This document shows, piece by piece, positions 1 through 7,053 of a DNA stretch of 50,925 nucleotides. The stretch lies in the IMG/VR virus record IMGVR_UViG_3300025806_000037, positions 1 to 50,925 of that record; one strand, written 5' to 3'. This stretch comes from a virus. The notes under the pieces are model-generated. The model was given only the letters and a program-made list of their open reading frames with translations. It had not been told where the DNA came from and did not search any database. Each line of letters begins with the position of its first letter. Positions within the stretch are counted from its first letter, which is position 1. The translations under genes were made by a program, and so were the position numbers.

Positions 1-650
1 TTTCGCATTTGTATTAGTTTCTTCAACCAATTTCCTACGGGTTGAATGAATTCTTGTGGGGGATTACCGTCGACCGTAATAAGAACGACGACTTGCTTTA
101 TTTCTATACCTGTAAGCTCAAAGAATGCGCATGCATAAAACGTGCATTGAATAAAATAATCATCTATCCATTCTTGTCTTTTAGGTTTAGCGGCTGTCTT
201 AAAATCTATAATTGATAGTACGCCATTATATTCTGCGATACAATCAACTCTACCTGCTAATCTTAAAACGTTTGAATATAACGCAACTTCTTGATAGTAC
301 ACGTTATTGATATTGTGGAGTAAAGGTTTGATACTATTAAAGTTAGCTTTGATGTGAGGCATTAACTTTTGTTCATTAACTTCTTCATTGTTAATGTAGT
401 TTTCTATAATAGAATGAACCTGTGTACCTCTTCCTGCAGCAATTCGACTTACTCGATTTGCTTCTTCAACACCAACAGCTGCTCGCCAACTGTCTAACTT
501 ATCTCGACTTAAGTAACCAAGCATTGTTGTTATTGATACGAAGCGACCACCTTTAGGCGTTACGTAAATACGTTTTTTGTTTTCAGAAACGGTTTTCATA
601 TCGTCGTATTCTAAAAACGATTCGTTGAGGTGATTATATCTAGTGGTCAT
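1..650 (-). CDS. PD-(D/E)XK exonuclease, C-terminus cut by window edge
   Basis: Reading frame opens at ATG 650 and runs off the left edge (216 codons visible). Residues near 121 (E), 136 (D in RVDCIAEY) and 149-151 (DFK in SIIDFKTA) form the D...(D/E)xK signature of the RecB-like/PD-(D/E)XK nuclease fold; the motif AAGRGTQVH near 71-79 is typical of phage members of this superfamily. Such exonucleases in T4-type phages are thought to process DNA ends in recombination or host DNA degradation. The start overlaps the stop of the upstream FmdB-like gene by 11 bases, so the two are co-transcribed from the promoter at 1098-1126. Family is clear; the exact substrate is inferred. Confidence 0.75.
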   Translation of the reverse strand, partial: MTTRYNHLNESFLEYDDMKTVSENKKRIYVTPKGGRFVSITTMLGYLSRDKLDSWRAAVGVEEANRVSRIAAGRGTQVHSIIENYINNEEVNEQKLMPHIKANFNSIKPLLHNINNVYYQEVALYSNVLRLAGRVDCIAEYNGVLSIIDFKTAAKPKRQEWIDDYFIQCTFYACAFFELTGIEIKQVVVLITVDGNPPQEFIQPVGNWLKKLIQMR

Positions 651-870
651 TGATAGTATTCTTTGGGTGATTCTTTTTGATTTCTTTAATCAGTTCTTTG
701 TGCTGACTCGAAGTTTTGATTTGAGCGCCTACACCAGTAACGATTCTTGGTGCACTTACCACAGTTTGAAGATGCGGGTTGTCTTCAAGATACTGAGCGC
801 GTTCAGCAATCTTTAACATTTTATCAAAGGTTTCACCAGTGTTGGTGTCTTTAAATTCATATAGCGGCAT
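640..870 (-). CDS. FmdB-like small phage protein without zinc cysteines
   Basis: A 76-residue protein starting MPLYEFKDTNTGETF. This opening and the motif VVSAPRIVTGVG are shared by small FmdB-related proteins common in T4-type phages, although the CxxC pairs of the FmdB zinc ribbon are absent here. Molecular role is unknown; no catalytic residues can be named. It sits between a 64-residue unknown protein and the exonuclease in a tight operon. A second FmdB-like protein at 4203-4394 does keep the cysteines. Confidence 0.7.
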   Translation of the reverse strand: MPLYEFKDTNTGETFDKMLKIAERAQYLEDNPHLQTVVSAPRIVTGVGAQIKTSSQHKELIKEIKKNHPKNTINDH

Positions 871-872
871 GT

Positions 873-1067
873 TTATAACCTGTAGTGTATTGGACGTTCG
901 TAACGCCCATCGTTTTCTCTGAATATTGAAATCTGTTTGCCGTCATGTGTCCATCTAAAATTTTGACCATATGATATAGGATCGAATGATATATCCCATG
1001 CCTCGATTAAACCTTCAGCTTCAAGAGCGGCATTTAGAGTTTCAAACCAATTTTGTTTAACAGTCAT
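873..1067 (-). CDS. hypothetical protein, first gene of operon
   Basis: Sixty-four residues, aromatic-rich (WFETLNAAL, FRWTHDGKQ), no recognised domain. It directly follows a consensus early promoter (1098-1126) with the leader ending AAGGAAATACATT before the ATG, so it is an early gene. Gap of two bases to the next gene. Function unknown. Confidence 0.75.
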   Translation of the reverse strand: MTVKQNWFETLNAALEAEGLIEAWDISFDPISYGQNFRWTHDGKQISIFRENDGRYERPIHYRL

Positions 1068-1097
1068 AATGTATTTCCTTTATCAATTTATGTATCT

Positions 1098-1126
1098 ATT
1101 ATACAAAATATTGACGTCCGTGTCAA
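1098..1126 (-). promoter_or_regulatory. early sigma70 promoter
   Basis: Minus strand reads TTGACA, 17 bases, TATAAT, a perfect match to host sigma70 consensus. The -35 is part of a TTGAC...GTCAA inverted repeat and is preceded by the recurrent GTTCTAATAAAG element. Drives 1067 leftwards. Confidence 0.9.
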
Positions 1127-1155
1127 CAACTTTATTAGAACAAAAAAGAATATAC

Positions 1156-1743
1156 TTATAACTCAGTAATAATATTAACAATGCCTTTCCAATCCCAAAC
1201 CCGATGTATACTCTCATAAGTTTCAATACCCATGTTATGAGTATGTATCATTAGTATTGACTCTAAACCACAATCAACACCGCATTCAGCGTTCTCAACT
1301 TTGTCTTCAACAAAATAACAACCAGTGTCACCATAATTGTCTCTTAGGACTTCGTCTTTATCAGCACCAGTATCAAGGTAAATGAATTTCTCAAACGTAG
1401 TAATACCAAACAGGTTTTGGAGGTTTTTAGTGCGAAGGTGTTGCGCGTTGTAATCGTTACTTAACGATGATACTACATGGAATACATACCCATGCTCTTC
1501 ATGCAATTTACGAATGTATTTAATTGCATCTCGAAGTGGAGGAAGATTGTAAATAGCAGCGGACTCATTAAAGATACGAATCAACTTTTGTATTTCTACC
1601 TTAGGCATATTATAAACTTCAGCCATGTCATACGTATGAACATCAACTTTAGGGTACCCGTGGCGAGTCATCCATTGTGTGAACGAATATGTCCAATCTA
1701 ACAAGACGCCATCTGCGTCAACTACAATAACTTTTTCTTTCAT
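1156..1743 (-). CDS. HAD-superfamily phosphatase, 5'(3')-deoxyribonucleotidase-like
   Basis: A 195-residue protein with the HAD signature: DADGVLLDW at residues 9-17 gives nucleophile D9 and general acid D11, HVVSSL supplies the motif II serine, and YFVEDK the acidic motif IV. Overall size and the YNLPPLRDAIKYIRKL segment fit bacterial and phage 5'(3')-deoxyribonucleotidases (NT5C-like), which remove phosphate from dNMPs. It could equally be another small HAD hydrolase. Lies at the end of a short operon begun at the promoter 2095-2123. Confidence 0.7.
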   Translation of the reverse strand: MKEKVIVVDADGVLLDWTYSFTQWMTRHGYPKVDVHTYDMAEVYNMPKVEIQKLIRIFNESAAIYNLPPLRDAIKYIRKLHEEHGYVFHVVSSLSNDYNAQHLRTKNLQNLFGITTFEKFIYLDTGADKDEVLRDNYGDTGCYFVEDKVENAECGVDCGLESILMIHTHNMGIETYESIHRVWDWKGIVNIITEL

Positions 1744-1759
1744 AATTTATTCCTAATAA

Positions 1760-2023
1760 TTAAATATTTTTCTGTTCGTAGTCTTCAATTTCGCTTTCAA
1801 GTGTCTCGACAATATCTGAAAGCCGAATGATTTCACACTTTTGTTGAACCGTAGTTCGGATGTCGTCAAGTCTTCGAAGATCTGGTAGATACGTAACATA
1901 ATCCCATTCGCCGTCTTCAAGTAACATGTAACCGTTTGAAGTGTATTTGTAATAAAGATTATCATCGCCAGTATGAGTTGCGCCCATAATGTCAGGATAA
2001 CATTTTACGTAAGGTTCACTCAT
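1760..2023 (-). CDS. hypothetical protein
   Basis: Eighty-seven residues with an aromatic N-terminal half (YYKYTSNGYMLLEDGEWDYV) and a C-terminal helix likely to form a coiled coil (ETLESEIEDYEQ). No family recognised. Located just downstream of a consensus early promoter, 16 bases before the HAD gene. Confidence 0.7.
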   Translation of the reverse strand: MSEPYVKCYPDIMGATHTGDDNLYYKYTSNGYMLLEDGEWDYVTYLPDLRRLDDIRTTVQQKCEIIRLSDIVETLESEIEDYEQKNI

Positions 2024-2094
2024 TCGCCTTGCTCCATAATAGTTGAACAGTGATAATCATGATGCTTCTCCAAGTTTATTTAATTTATGGTACT

Positions 2095-2123
2095 ATTATA
2101 CCAAATAATGACTTCCATGTCAA
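2095..2123 (-). promoter_or_regulatory. early sigma70 promoter
   Basis: TTGACA, 17-base spacer, TATAAT on the minus strand, followed by the leader element ATAAATTGAT seen elsewhere. Upstream lies GTTCTAATAAAG, but the usual oligo-T arm is replaced by a G/C-rich stretch (GGGCCC at 2146-2151). Confidence 0.88.
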
Positions 2124-2177
2124 CGACTTTATTAGAACATTTATGGGCCCCGAGAGGACTTTATATTCCTTTTTGTT

Positions 2178-2720
2178 CTAAGTCCATAGGTTGATATAGT
2201 ACTTACTGAACAGTCTCAAACCTTCGTCTCGCTTGACTCTATCGGCATCGTTTTGGAATAAAGCATCATCTCTTTGATGTATTTCAAACGCTTCTATCAT
2301 TTTGTCAATAATATTCTCCCAACGTTTGTAAAAGTTAGCATCAGTCCACCCTGGTTGGACTTTCATTCTCTCGAGGTCTTCTATAGAAGGATGGAACTCT
2401 TCATCAGCATCTTTAAAATCAGTAAGAGGCGCACCATTTAATTCAGACCTAAGCTGTTTTAACATTGGAAGAATGATATACGTTAAAGTACTATCCATTG
2501 AATACGTATCCCAACGATCAATTTTAACATTAATACGCTTTGATTCTTTCCAATTATTATACATGCCATTTAACGATTCGCCATAATCGTACCCAGGGAT
2601 TTTTTCAATTTTATCTAAAAGCGTGTACACACGGTCATCACCGATGATTGGCCTAAACAATCGAGCAATTTTATATGATAATCCAAAATGGTCTGAATAC
2701 TTTTTAATTTTTACTTGCAT
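2178..2720 (-). CDS. conserved phage protein of unknown function
   Basis: A 180-residue protein. The segment IDRWDTYSMDSTLTYIILP followed by MLKQLRSELNGAP belongs to a family of acidic proteins that recurs in many tailed phages and some large viruses; a W-x-x-I-x-D-x-M-I-x-A-F-E helix follows (WENIIDKMIEAFE). No catalytic motif is known for this family. It is the second gene after pseT in the operon from promoter 3644-3672. Confidence 0.75.
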   Translation of the reverse strand: MQVKIKKYSDHFGLSYKIARLFRPIIGDDRVYTLLDKIEKIPGYDYGESLNGMYNNWKESKRINVKIDRWDTYSMDSTLTYIILPMLKQLRSELNGAPLTDFKDADEEFHPSIEDLERMKVQPGWTDANFYKRWENIIDKMIEAFEIHQRDDALFQNDADRVKRDEGLRLFSKYYINLWT

Positions 2721-2734
2721 ATTAATATTTCCTC

Positions 2735-3613
2735 TTAAAATTCAGAATAACGATCGCCTGAAACATCAATGATGTTAGGGATCTCCAGTTCACGCCACAT
2801 TCTTAGTACTTGCGGTCTATCATCAAACGCACCGACAACATCGTACTTTTCTCCAATATTGTCCCAGAACAATTCTTCCTTAACAACGAAGTCTTTACGC
2901 CTATCACCTTCAGGTCTCATATAAAGTTCTATGTTGCCACCACCAAAATGCTCAGCAATCCAATTGTGAGTATCTTGATAGCATATAGCATCTCGACCTG
3001 ATAGAAAGATTGGTTTTGCGATTGCTTCACGTAGTGCACCTTTAATCATTGCAATAACAAACTTACGTGGAATATCATTTTTTACTTTATCGTAATCATA
3101 AGGACCACGACCTCCCATTTTAGCAATAGTTCCATCGACATCAATGATGATTGCTTTAGGATTATCGCAGTGCTCATGTACAGGCTTACAAAGATACGCA
3201 TTCATTTTCAGATATTGTTTCCACAGAACGTTTTCAGCAACACCACCTTCGCGTTGAGAATTTCTTTTACGTAACTCATCCCACGAGCATTCAAAAACTT
3301 TTTCTTGATATGAATATCCGTGAAGGTACGCAAACTCTTTCCATTCAGCGCGTACGTTAGGATTTAGGTTGGTGTCAGAAACTATAATATCTGAACGATA
3401 TTCAACCGCCGTAACAGCAAGATGGTCACATGCCGCAGATATTTTGCGTTCGTTAGCTTTAGTGAATTTCCAGTTGTCCCAATTGCGCTTTTTACCGAGG
3501 AAACGCATATCATCGCGGTTAATATTAGTAATAGAACGATTACGCGCGTACTCTTCAGCCCAAGTAGTTTTGCCAGAGCATGATGCCCCAACGGTCAGTA
3601 TCATTTTGTTCAT
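2735..3613 (-). CDS. pseT: polynucleotide 5'-kinase / 3'-phosphatase
   Basis: A 292-residue T4 PseT (Pnkp) homologue that phosphorylates 5'-OH ends and removes 3' or cyclic phosphates, the end-healing step of phage RNA repair. N-terminal kinase has P-loop GASCSGKT (9-16); the C-terminal phosphatase has IIIDVDGTIAKMGGRGPYD with D158xD160, almost the T4 sequence. The start used here is ATG 3613 (MNKMILTV) with AAGGAA seven bases upstream; a TTG five codons earlier would overlap that ribosome site. Preceded by its own promoter. In T4 it repairs tRNA cut by host PrrC with RNA ligase 1; here the possible ligase partner is the gene at 30994-31890. Confidence 0.93.
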   Translation of the reverse strand: MNKMILTVGASCSGKTTWAEEYARNRSITNINRDDMRFLGKKRNWDNWKFTKANERKISAACDHLAVTAVEYRSDIIVSDTNLNPNVRAEWKEFAYLHGYSYQEKVFECSWDELRKRNSQREGGVAENVLWKQYLKMNAYLCKPVHEHCDNPKAIIIDVDGTIAKMGGRGPYDYDKVKNDIPRKFVIAMIKGALREAIAKPIFLSGRDAICYQDTHNWIAEHFGGGNIELYMRPEGDRRKDFVVKEELFWDNIGEKYDVVGAFDDRPQVLRMWRELEIPNIIDVSGDRYSEF

Positions 3614-3643
3614 AAAGTTTCCTTTCAATCAATTTATGTTAAT

Positions 3644-3672
3644 ATTATATCAATAATATGCTACAATGTAAA
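3644..3672 (-). promoter_or_regulatory. early sigma70 promoter for pseT
   Basis: TTTACA, 17 bases, TATAAT on the minus strand, preceded by GTTCTAATAAAG and followed by ATAAATTGATTGAAAGGAA. Slightly weaker -35 than its siblings. Confidence 0.82.
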
Positions 3673-3693
3673 CTACTTTATTAGAACGTTTAG

Positions 3694-4089
3694 TTATATA
3701 GAATGTGAAAAGTATTTATTCTCGATTGACTTAACTTTATTTAAAATGTCAAGTCTATGGCCATGTTTATCAATTGAGCATTCCATACCAGTTGCTTCGG
3801 CACGCCTCTTAAGTTCAGCGCTTGCATCAATTGAAAACAAAATATACTTTTTGTTCTGATTACATGACTGACATTTGGCTTTTATACTTTCATATACCGC
3901 AACACCATCAGTGTTTGGCCTGTAATAATCTAAGAGCACAATCATGTTTTCTTTTGTGTTTGTTATATAATCAACCGCTTTATCAACATCGTTAAAACAT
4001 AATATATCTGTTTTAGCATACTCTGATGTAAAGATAAACGAATTGACTGCCAACGCTATGTCAGAATCGTCTAATAATACTATTTTCAT
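3694..4089 (-). CDS. stand-alone response-regulator receiver (CheY-like) domain
   Basis: A 131-residue single-domain REC protein. All conserved positions are present: acidic pair D7 D8 (LLDDSD), phosphoacceptor D54 (VLLDYYRPNTDG), S86 (LFSIDAS) and K108 (SIDKHGH). There is no output domain, so it probably acts by binding partners, as CheY or Spo0F do, perhaps intercepting a host two-component phosphorelay. A T4-type late promoter lies 20 bases upstream and tandem anti-Shine-Dalgarno repeats beyond it (see 4094-4178), so it looks like a late gene. Domain assignment is firm; target is unknown. Confidence 0.85.
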   Translation of the reverse strand: MKIVLLDDSDIALAVNSFIFTSEYAKTDILCFNDVDKAVDYITNTKENMIVLLDYYRPNTDGVAVYESIKAKCQSCNQNKKYILFSIDASAELKRRAEATGMECSIDKHGHRLDILNKVKSIENKYFSHSI

Positions 4090-4108
4090 TTTAATACCCT
4101 CTCTGAAG

Positions 4109-4116
4109 TATTTATA
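4109..4116 (-). promoter_or_regulatory. T4-type late promoter TATAAATA
   Basis: Exact TATAAATA on the minus strand. By T4 spacing, transcription would start near 4103, giving a leader of about 14 bases that begins at the ribosome-binding site of the receiver-domain gene and excludes the upstream complementary repeats. Confidence 0.7.
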
Positions 4117-4130
4117 ATGATCTTAAAACC

Positions 4131-4178
4131 ATATACCGTAGAGGGTATATTGAAGCAAATATACCGTAGAGGGTATAT
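4131..4178 (-). repeat. two tandem 20-bp hairpins complementary to a downstream ribosome-binding site
   Basis: Two identical 20-base copies (4131-4150, 4159-4178), each ATATACC and GGTATAT arms around a six-base loop. As RNA each contains AUACCCUCU, the exact nine-base complement of AGAGGGUAU (4094-4102) just upstream of ATG 4089. They can therefore mask that ribosome-binding site on read-through RNA. Confidence 0.75.
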
Positions 4179-4202
4179 TGGAATGCATAGCATTGAGATA
4201 GT

Positions 4203-4394
4203 TTATCGGTTTCCCAATTTACCAGTCCAGCCTTTGCCTTTAAGAACAAAGTTACCGCCTGTGATAATCTTAACTAAAGAAGCGTTGCCGCACTCCTCAC
4301 ATACCGTCAACGAATCATCTTTCATTGACTGTTTTATTTCAAATACATCAACATCACAAATGTCTTCTGTACATTTATAAGTATACGTTGCCAT
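4203..4394 (-). CDS. FmdB-type zinc-ribbon protein
   Basis: Sixty-three residues starting MATYTYKCTED. Cysteines at 8, 13, 32 and 35 (CEECG) form a small zinc ribbon, and the C-terminal IITGGNFVLKGKGWTG is the hallmark tail of FmdB-family regulatory-like proteins in phages. Biochemical role is not established; a nucleic-acid or protein-binding ribbon is likely. Confidence 0.8.
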   Translation of the reverse strand: MATYTYKCTEDICDVDVFEIKQSMKDDSLTVCEECGNASLVKIITGGNFVLKGKGWTGKLGNR

Positions 4395-4395
4395 A

Positions 4396-4491
4396 TTAAC
4401 TACTCATCCTCGCTAAGTCTTTATAAACTGGTTCACTTCCAACATGAGTTATTTTAATGATAACCCAATTGTCTGGTATATATTCACTCAT
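4396..4491 (-). pseudogene. truncated small phage gene (31 codons)
   Basis: ATG 4491 gives MSEYIPDNWVIIKI..., the usual opening of a small conserved phage family whose members normally run to about 80 residues with a Gly/Trp-rich tail. Here that tail is missing and the frame ends in DLARMSS. The last 23 bases (4400-4422) repeat, with one mismatch, 5098-5120, which encodes the end (DLARMSR) of another gene, suggesting truncation by recombination at that repeat. It may still be translated. Confidence 0.5.
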
Positions 4492-4862
4492 TCGTCTCTT
4501 CCTTTCAGTAATCCAGTTGACCACCTTATTGGTTGGCCGTAGTGTTCTTCAAATTGGCGTATCAGTTCTTCATATGTAATCAGTCTTTCATCTTTTATAT
4601 TGTCCAACCAATCACCAAAGGCATTCCAGTCTTCGTGGCGCATAGGGGCAACACCGTACTCGCTTTTACCACACCAGTATTCTTCCTCATCAAGCCCGTA
4701 GATGTCTATACGTCCACAAGAATACTCTACATAATCTTTATACTCTCTGACAGGAAAAGGTTCTAATACTCCTTTTGATTTCTTCATAACATAAGGTATG
4801 TTCCTATCTTCGTACCACTTAGTAGAGATTGGCCCCATCCAGTTTGTACTGTAACTAATCAC
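4488..4862 (-). CDS. conserved phage protein of unknown function
   Basis: A 124-residue acidic protein opening MISYSTNWMGPISTKWY, a start seen in a family of hypothetical proteins of large tailed phages. Contains two cysteines (SCGR, WCGK) but no complete metal site. No function can be assigned. Four bases overlap with the following small gene (ATGA-type junction), consistent with one operon from the promoter at 5789-5817. Confidence 0.7.
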   Translation of the reverse strand: MISYSTNWMGPISTKWYEDRNIPYVMKKSKGVLEPFPVREYKDYVEYSCGRIDIYGLDEEEYWCGKSEYGVAPMRHEDWNAFGDWLDNIKDERLITYEELIRQFEEHYGQPIRWSTGLLKGRDE

Positions 4863-4881
4863 AATCTAAGGTTTCCTTCAC

Positions 4882-5097
4882 TCATTGTACTGCCTTCCAG
4901 TAAGACATGATTCTCTCGAACGCCGCAATGTCCTTGAGTATTTCCACTCTGTCGGCTTCGGGGTCATTGTACGTAAATATATTAACAGTCACACCTTTAT
5001 CTAAATTCGCTAAATCTTCTAAGGCCCATTTAAGTTGCTGAGAGAGTTCGGCTCTCATAAGCATATTTGCTGATTCGTCTGACAACTCAACTTTCAT
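4882..5097 (-). CDS. hypothetical protein
   Basis: Seventy-one residues, mostly helical in appearance (ANMLMRAELSQQLKWALEDL), acidic, with no recognised motif. Starts four bases inside the end of the upstream gene (ATG 5097 against stop 5094), so translation is probably coupled. Function unknown. Confidence 0.7.
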   Translation of the reverse strand: MKVELSDESANMLMRAELSQQLKWALEDLANLDKGVTVNIFTYNDPEADRVEILKDIAAFERIMSYWKAVQ

Positions 5098-5390
5098 CTA
5101 CTCATCCTCGCTAAATCTTTCATTTGTTGTACGTCAATTACTGGAACAGCATTTGACTTGTGCATTGTACCGATACCCTTGATTAGGGTTCCTGTGTAAA
5201 CCATACTCTCTTTCTTTTGAGTATTGTGGGCGCCACTATCGACTGATTTGTGAACCACGGTTGACCTACGGTAAGGTTCACTCTTAACTTCTAAAGGCTG
5301 GAATTCAGGCGTTGCTTGTTTCTTTGTTGACCATGCGTTGTAACTCTTCTTACGTCCGCATGACGTATGTCGCATCGAGCCATGCATCAT
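5094..5390 (-). CDS. hypothetical basic protein
   Basis: Ninety-eight residues, basic and Ser/Thr-rich, starting MMHGSMRHTSCGRKKS. No domain recognised. Its last codons lie in a 23-base stretch repeated at 4400-4422. The MMHG start recurs in the small basic protein at 9111-9254. Overlaps the neighbours on both sides by four bases, so it belongs to the operon 4396-5758. Confidence 0.65.
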   Translation of the reverse strand: MMHGSMRHTSCGRKKSYNAWSTKKQATPEFQPLEVKSEPYRRSTVVHKSVDSGAHNTQKKESMVYTGTLIKGIGTMHKSNAVPVIDVQQMKDLARMSR

Positions 5391-5758
5391 AACACCATCT
5401 CAGTATAGTTAGAAGTTTCGCCACACGCTAGCAGTGTGTGCCCGCGTAATACGTTCTTATGTTTGGAAACTGCCCTGAACTCGCCGGCAACCTTAGTGAC
5501 GTTAACTGGAGTTTCCCATTCTTCATAGAAATCCGCTGGAGAAGAAGTGGCACTTATTGAAAGTATTGACTCAGAAGCGTACTCGTCAGAAAATTCAATG
5601 CAATTGCTAATTTCAGCAATATCTGCTTCAGTCATTTCGCCACAAAGAATATAAGTGGTACCACCTTTGTTTTTCCAATACTGAGGACAGGCGCCTTCAC
5701 CAGACCAATCGTGGGCACCATAGTTTTCTCTGAACTGGGTTGTTATTACTTTAAACAT
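5387..5758 (-). CDS. conserved phage protein of unknown function
   Basis: A 123-residue protein opening MFKVITTQFRENYGAHDW; this N-terminus with a Gly/Trp-rich YWKNKGG segment recurs in hypothetical proteins of T4-type and other large phages. No catalytic motif visible. First gene of the operon controlled by the promoter at 5789-5817, with ribosome site AAGGAA before ATG 5758. Confidence 0.75.
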   Translation of the reverse strand: MFKVITTQFRENYGAHDWSGEGACPQYWKNKGGTTYILCGEMTEADIAEISNCIEFSDEYASESILSISATSSPADFYEEWETPVNVTKVAGEFRAVSKHKNVLRGHTLLACGETSNYTEMVL

Positions 5759-5788
5759 AATGTATTCCTTAACTCAATTTGTATAGCT

Positions 5789-5817
5789 ATTATATCAAAG
5801 AACTGCAGTTGTGTATA
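5789..5817 (-). promoter_or_regulatory. early promoter, TATACA class
   Basis: TATACA, 17 bases, TATAAT on the minus strand, then a leader with AATTGAGTTAAGGAA ending at ATG 5758. This weaker -35 (AACTATATACA) recurs at several sites and forms a second promoter class. Confidence 0.8.
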
Positions 5818-5842
5818 TAGTTAATTGCATTGTTTTTAGAAC

Positions 5843-5862
5843 AAAAAAGAATATCCATATTC
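5843..5862 (-). terminator. AT-rich stem-loop terminator after glyA
   Basis: On the minus strand GAATAT-GG-ATATTC is followed by six T residues, 20 bases after the SHMT stop codon and just before the next promoter. Stem is short and AT-only, so termination may be partial. Confidence 0.6.
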
Positions 5863-5883
5863 CTCTTCAGTATATAAATTGCT

Positions 5884-7029
5884 TTAACTTAGAATCTTTA
5901 CGATTCGTTCTGCAAGTTCAGTGAACCACGTTTCATAATGTCCACGCGAAGTTTCAGCAGCCGTACCAATACGAATACCACTTGTTTCCATGAAAGGGCG
6001 AGGATCGTTTGGTACGCCGTTTTTATTTACGGTAATACCATTCTCTTCAAGCAAATCAGCAGCTTCACGTCCACTATATTTACTATTGCTTAAGTCCATT
6101 AATATGATATGGCTATCAGTACCGTCAGTCAGGATCTTAAACCCATTAGCATTGAATACTTTACACATTGCCTGTGAGTTTTTAATAACATCTTTGGCAT
6201 ATACGCTAAACTCAACATCACTAGCTTCAATGAAACATTGTGCTTTAGCTGCAATGATATGCATCAAAGGACCACCTTGCGTCCCTGGGAAAATAGCACC
6301 GTTGATCTTACGAGTGTATTCTGGGTTATCCCATAAAATAATACCGCCACGAGGACCACGAAGTGTCTTATGTGTAGTTGAAGTTACAACATCAGCAATA
6401 CCAATTGGGCTATCATAAACACCACCCGCAATCAATCCTGAGTAATGCGCCATATCTACAAATAATATTGCACCAACTTCATCAGCAATATCTCTAAACT
6501 TTTGCCAATCAATTTGACGTGGATATGCGCTAGCACCTGCAATGATTATCTTAGGTTCATGTTTAATAGCTGCTGCAGAAATCTCTTCATAATCTAATAA
6601 GCCGTTTTCATCAACACCATATGTATGAGCATCGAACCACGCGCCTGACACATTTACTCCAGCACCATGCGATAAGTGACCACCGCTAGATAAGTCCATA
6701 CCAAGAATTGTATCTCCAGGCTTTAAGAATGCTTTGAAGACCGCAAGGTTAGCATTAGCGCCTGAGTGAGGTTGCACATTAGCAAACTTAGAACCATACA
6801 GTTTGCATAGCGTATCAATAGCTAATGTTTCTATTTCATCAGCATGATCACAACCATTATAGTATCGCTTCCCAGGGTAACCTTCAGCATATTTGTTAGT
6901 AAAAATGCTACCTGCTAAATCCATTACTGCTTGACTTGCAAAGTTTTCACTAGCAATAAGTTCAATCGTTTCATTTTGTCGTATAGCTTCTCTTTTAAGG
7001 ATGCTATCAATTTTTGCATTTATTGCCAT
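5884..7029 (-). CDS. glyA: serine hydroxymethyltransferase
   Basis: A 381-residue SHMT that converts serine and tetrahydrofolate to glycine and 5,10-methylene-tetrahydrofolate. The PLP-binding lysine is K221 in TSTTHKTLRGPRGG, and the N-terminal ELIASENFAS, YAEGYPGKRYY and substrate-site segments are intact. Bacterial enzymes are about 417 residues; the C-terminal domain is somewhat shorter here. SHMT is unusual in T4-type phages (T4 lacks it). Together with td, frd and gene 42 in this window it would keep the one-carbon supply running for dTMP and hydroxymethyl-dCMP synthesis. Third gene of the operon from promoter 7722-7750. Confidence 0.95.
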   Translation of the reverse strand: MAINAKIDSILKREAIRQNETIELIASENFASQAVMDLAGSIFTNKYAEGYPGKRYYNGCDHADEIETLAIDTLCKLYGSKFANVQPHSGANANLAVFKAFLKPGDTILGMDLSSGGHLSHGAGVNVSGAWFDAHTYGVDENGLLDYEEISAAAIKHEPKIIIAGASAYPRQIDWQKFRDIADEVGAILFVDMAHYSGLIAGGVYDSPIGIADVVTSTTHKTLRGPRGGIILWDNPEYTRKINGAIFPGTQGGPLMHIIAAKAQCFIEASDVEFSVYAKDVIKNSQAMCKVFNANGFKILTDGTDSHIILMDLSNSKYSGREAADLLEENGITVNKNGVPNDPRPFMETSGIRIGTAAETSRGHYETWFTELAERIVKILS

Positions 7030-7053
7030 TTACAGATGTTCCTCTTTCAGTTA

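Noticed and set aside
2141-2165. G/C-rich stretch with GGGCCC between two operons
   Set aside because: Looked like a terminator but no stable stem with a following T run could be drawn; left unassigned.
4117-4380. Plus-strand frame of 87 codons
   Set aside because: Runs through the tandem regulatory repeats and antisense to the FmdB-type gene; no ribosome site.
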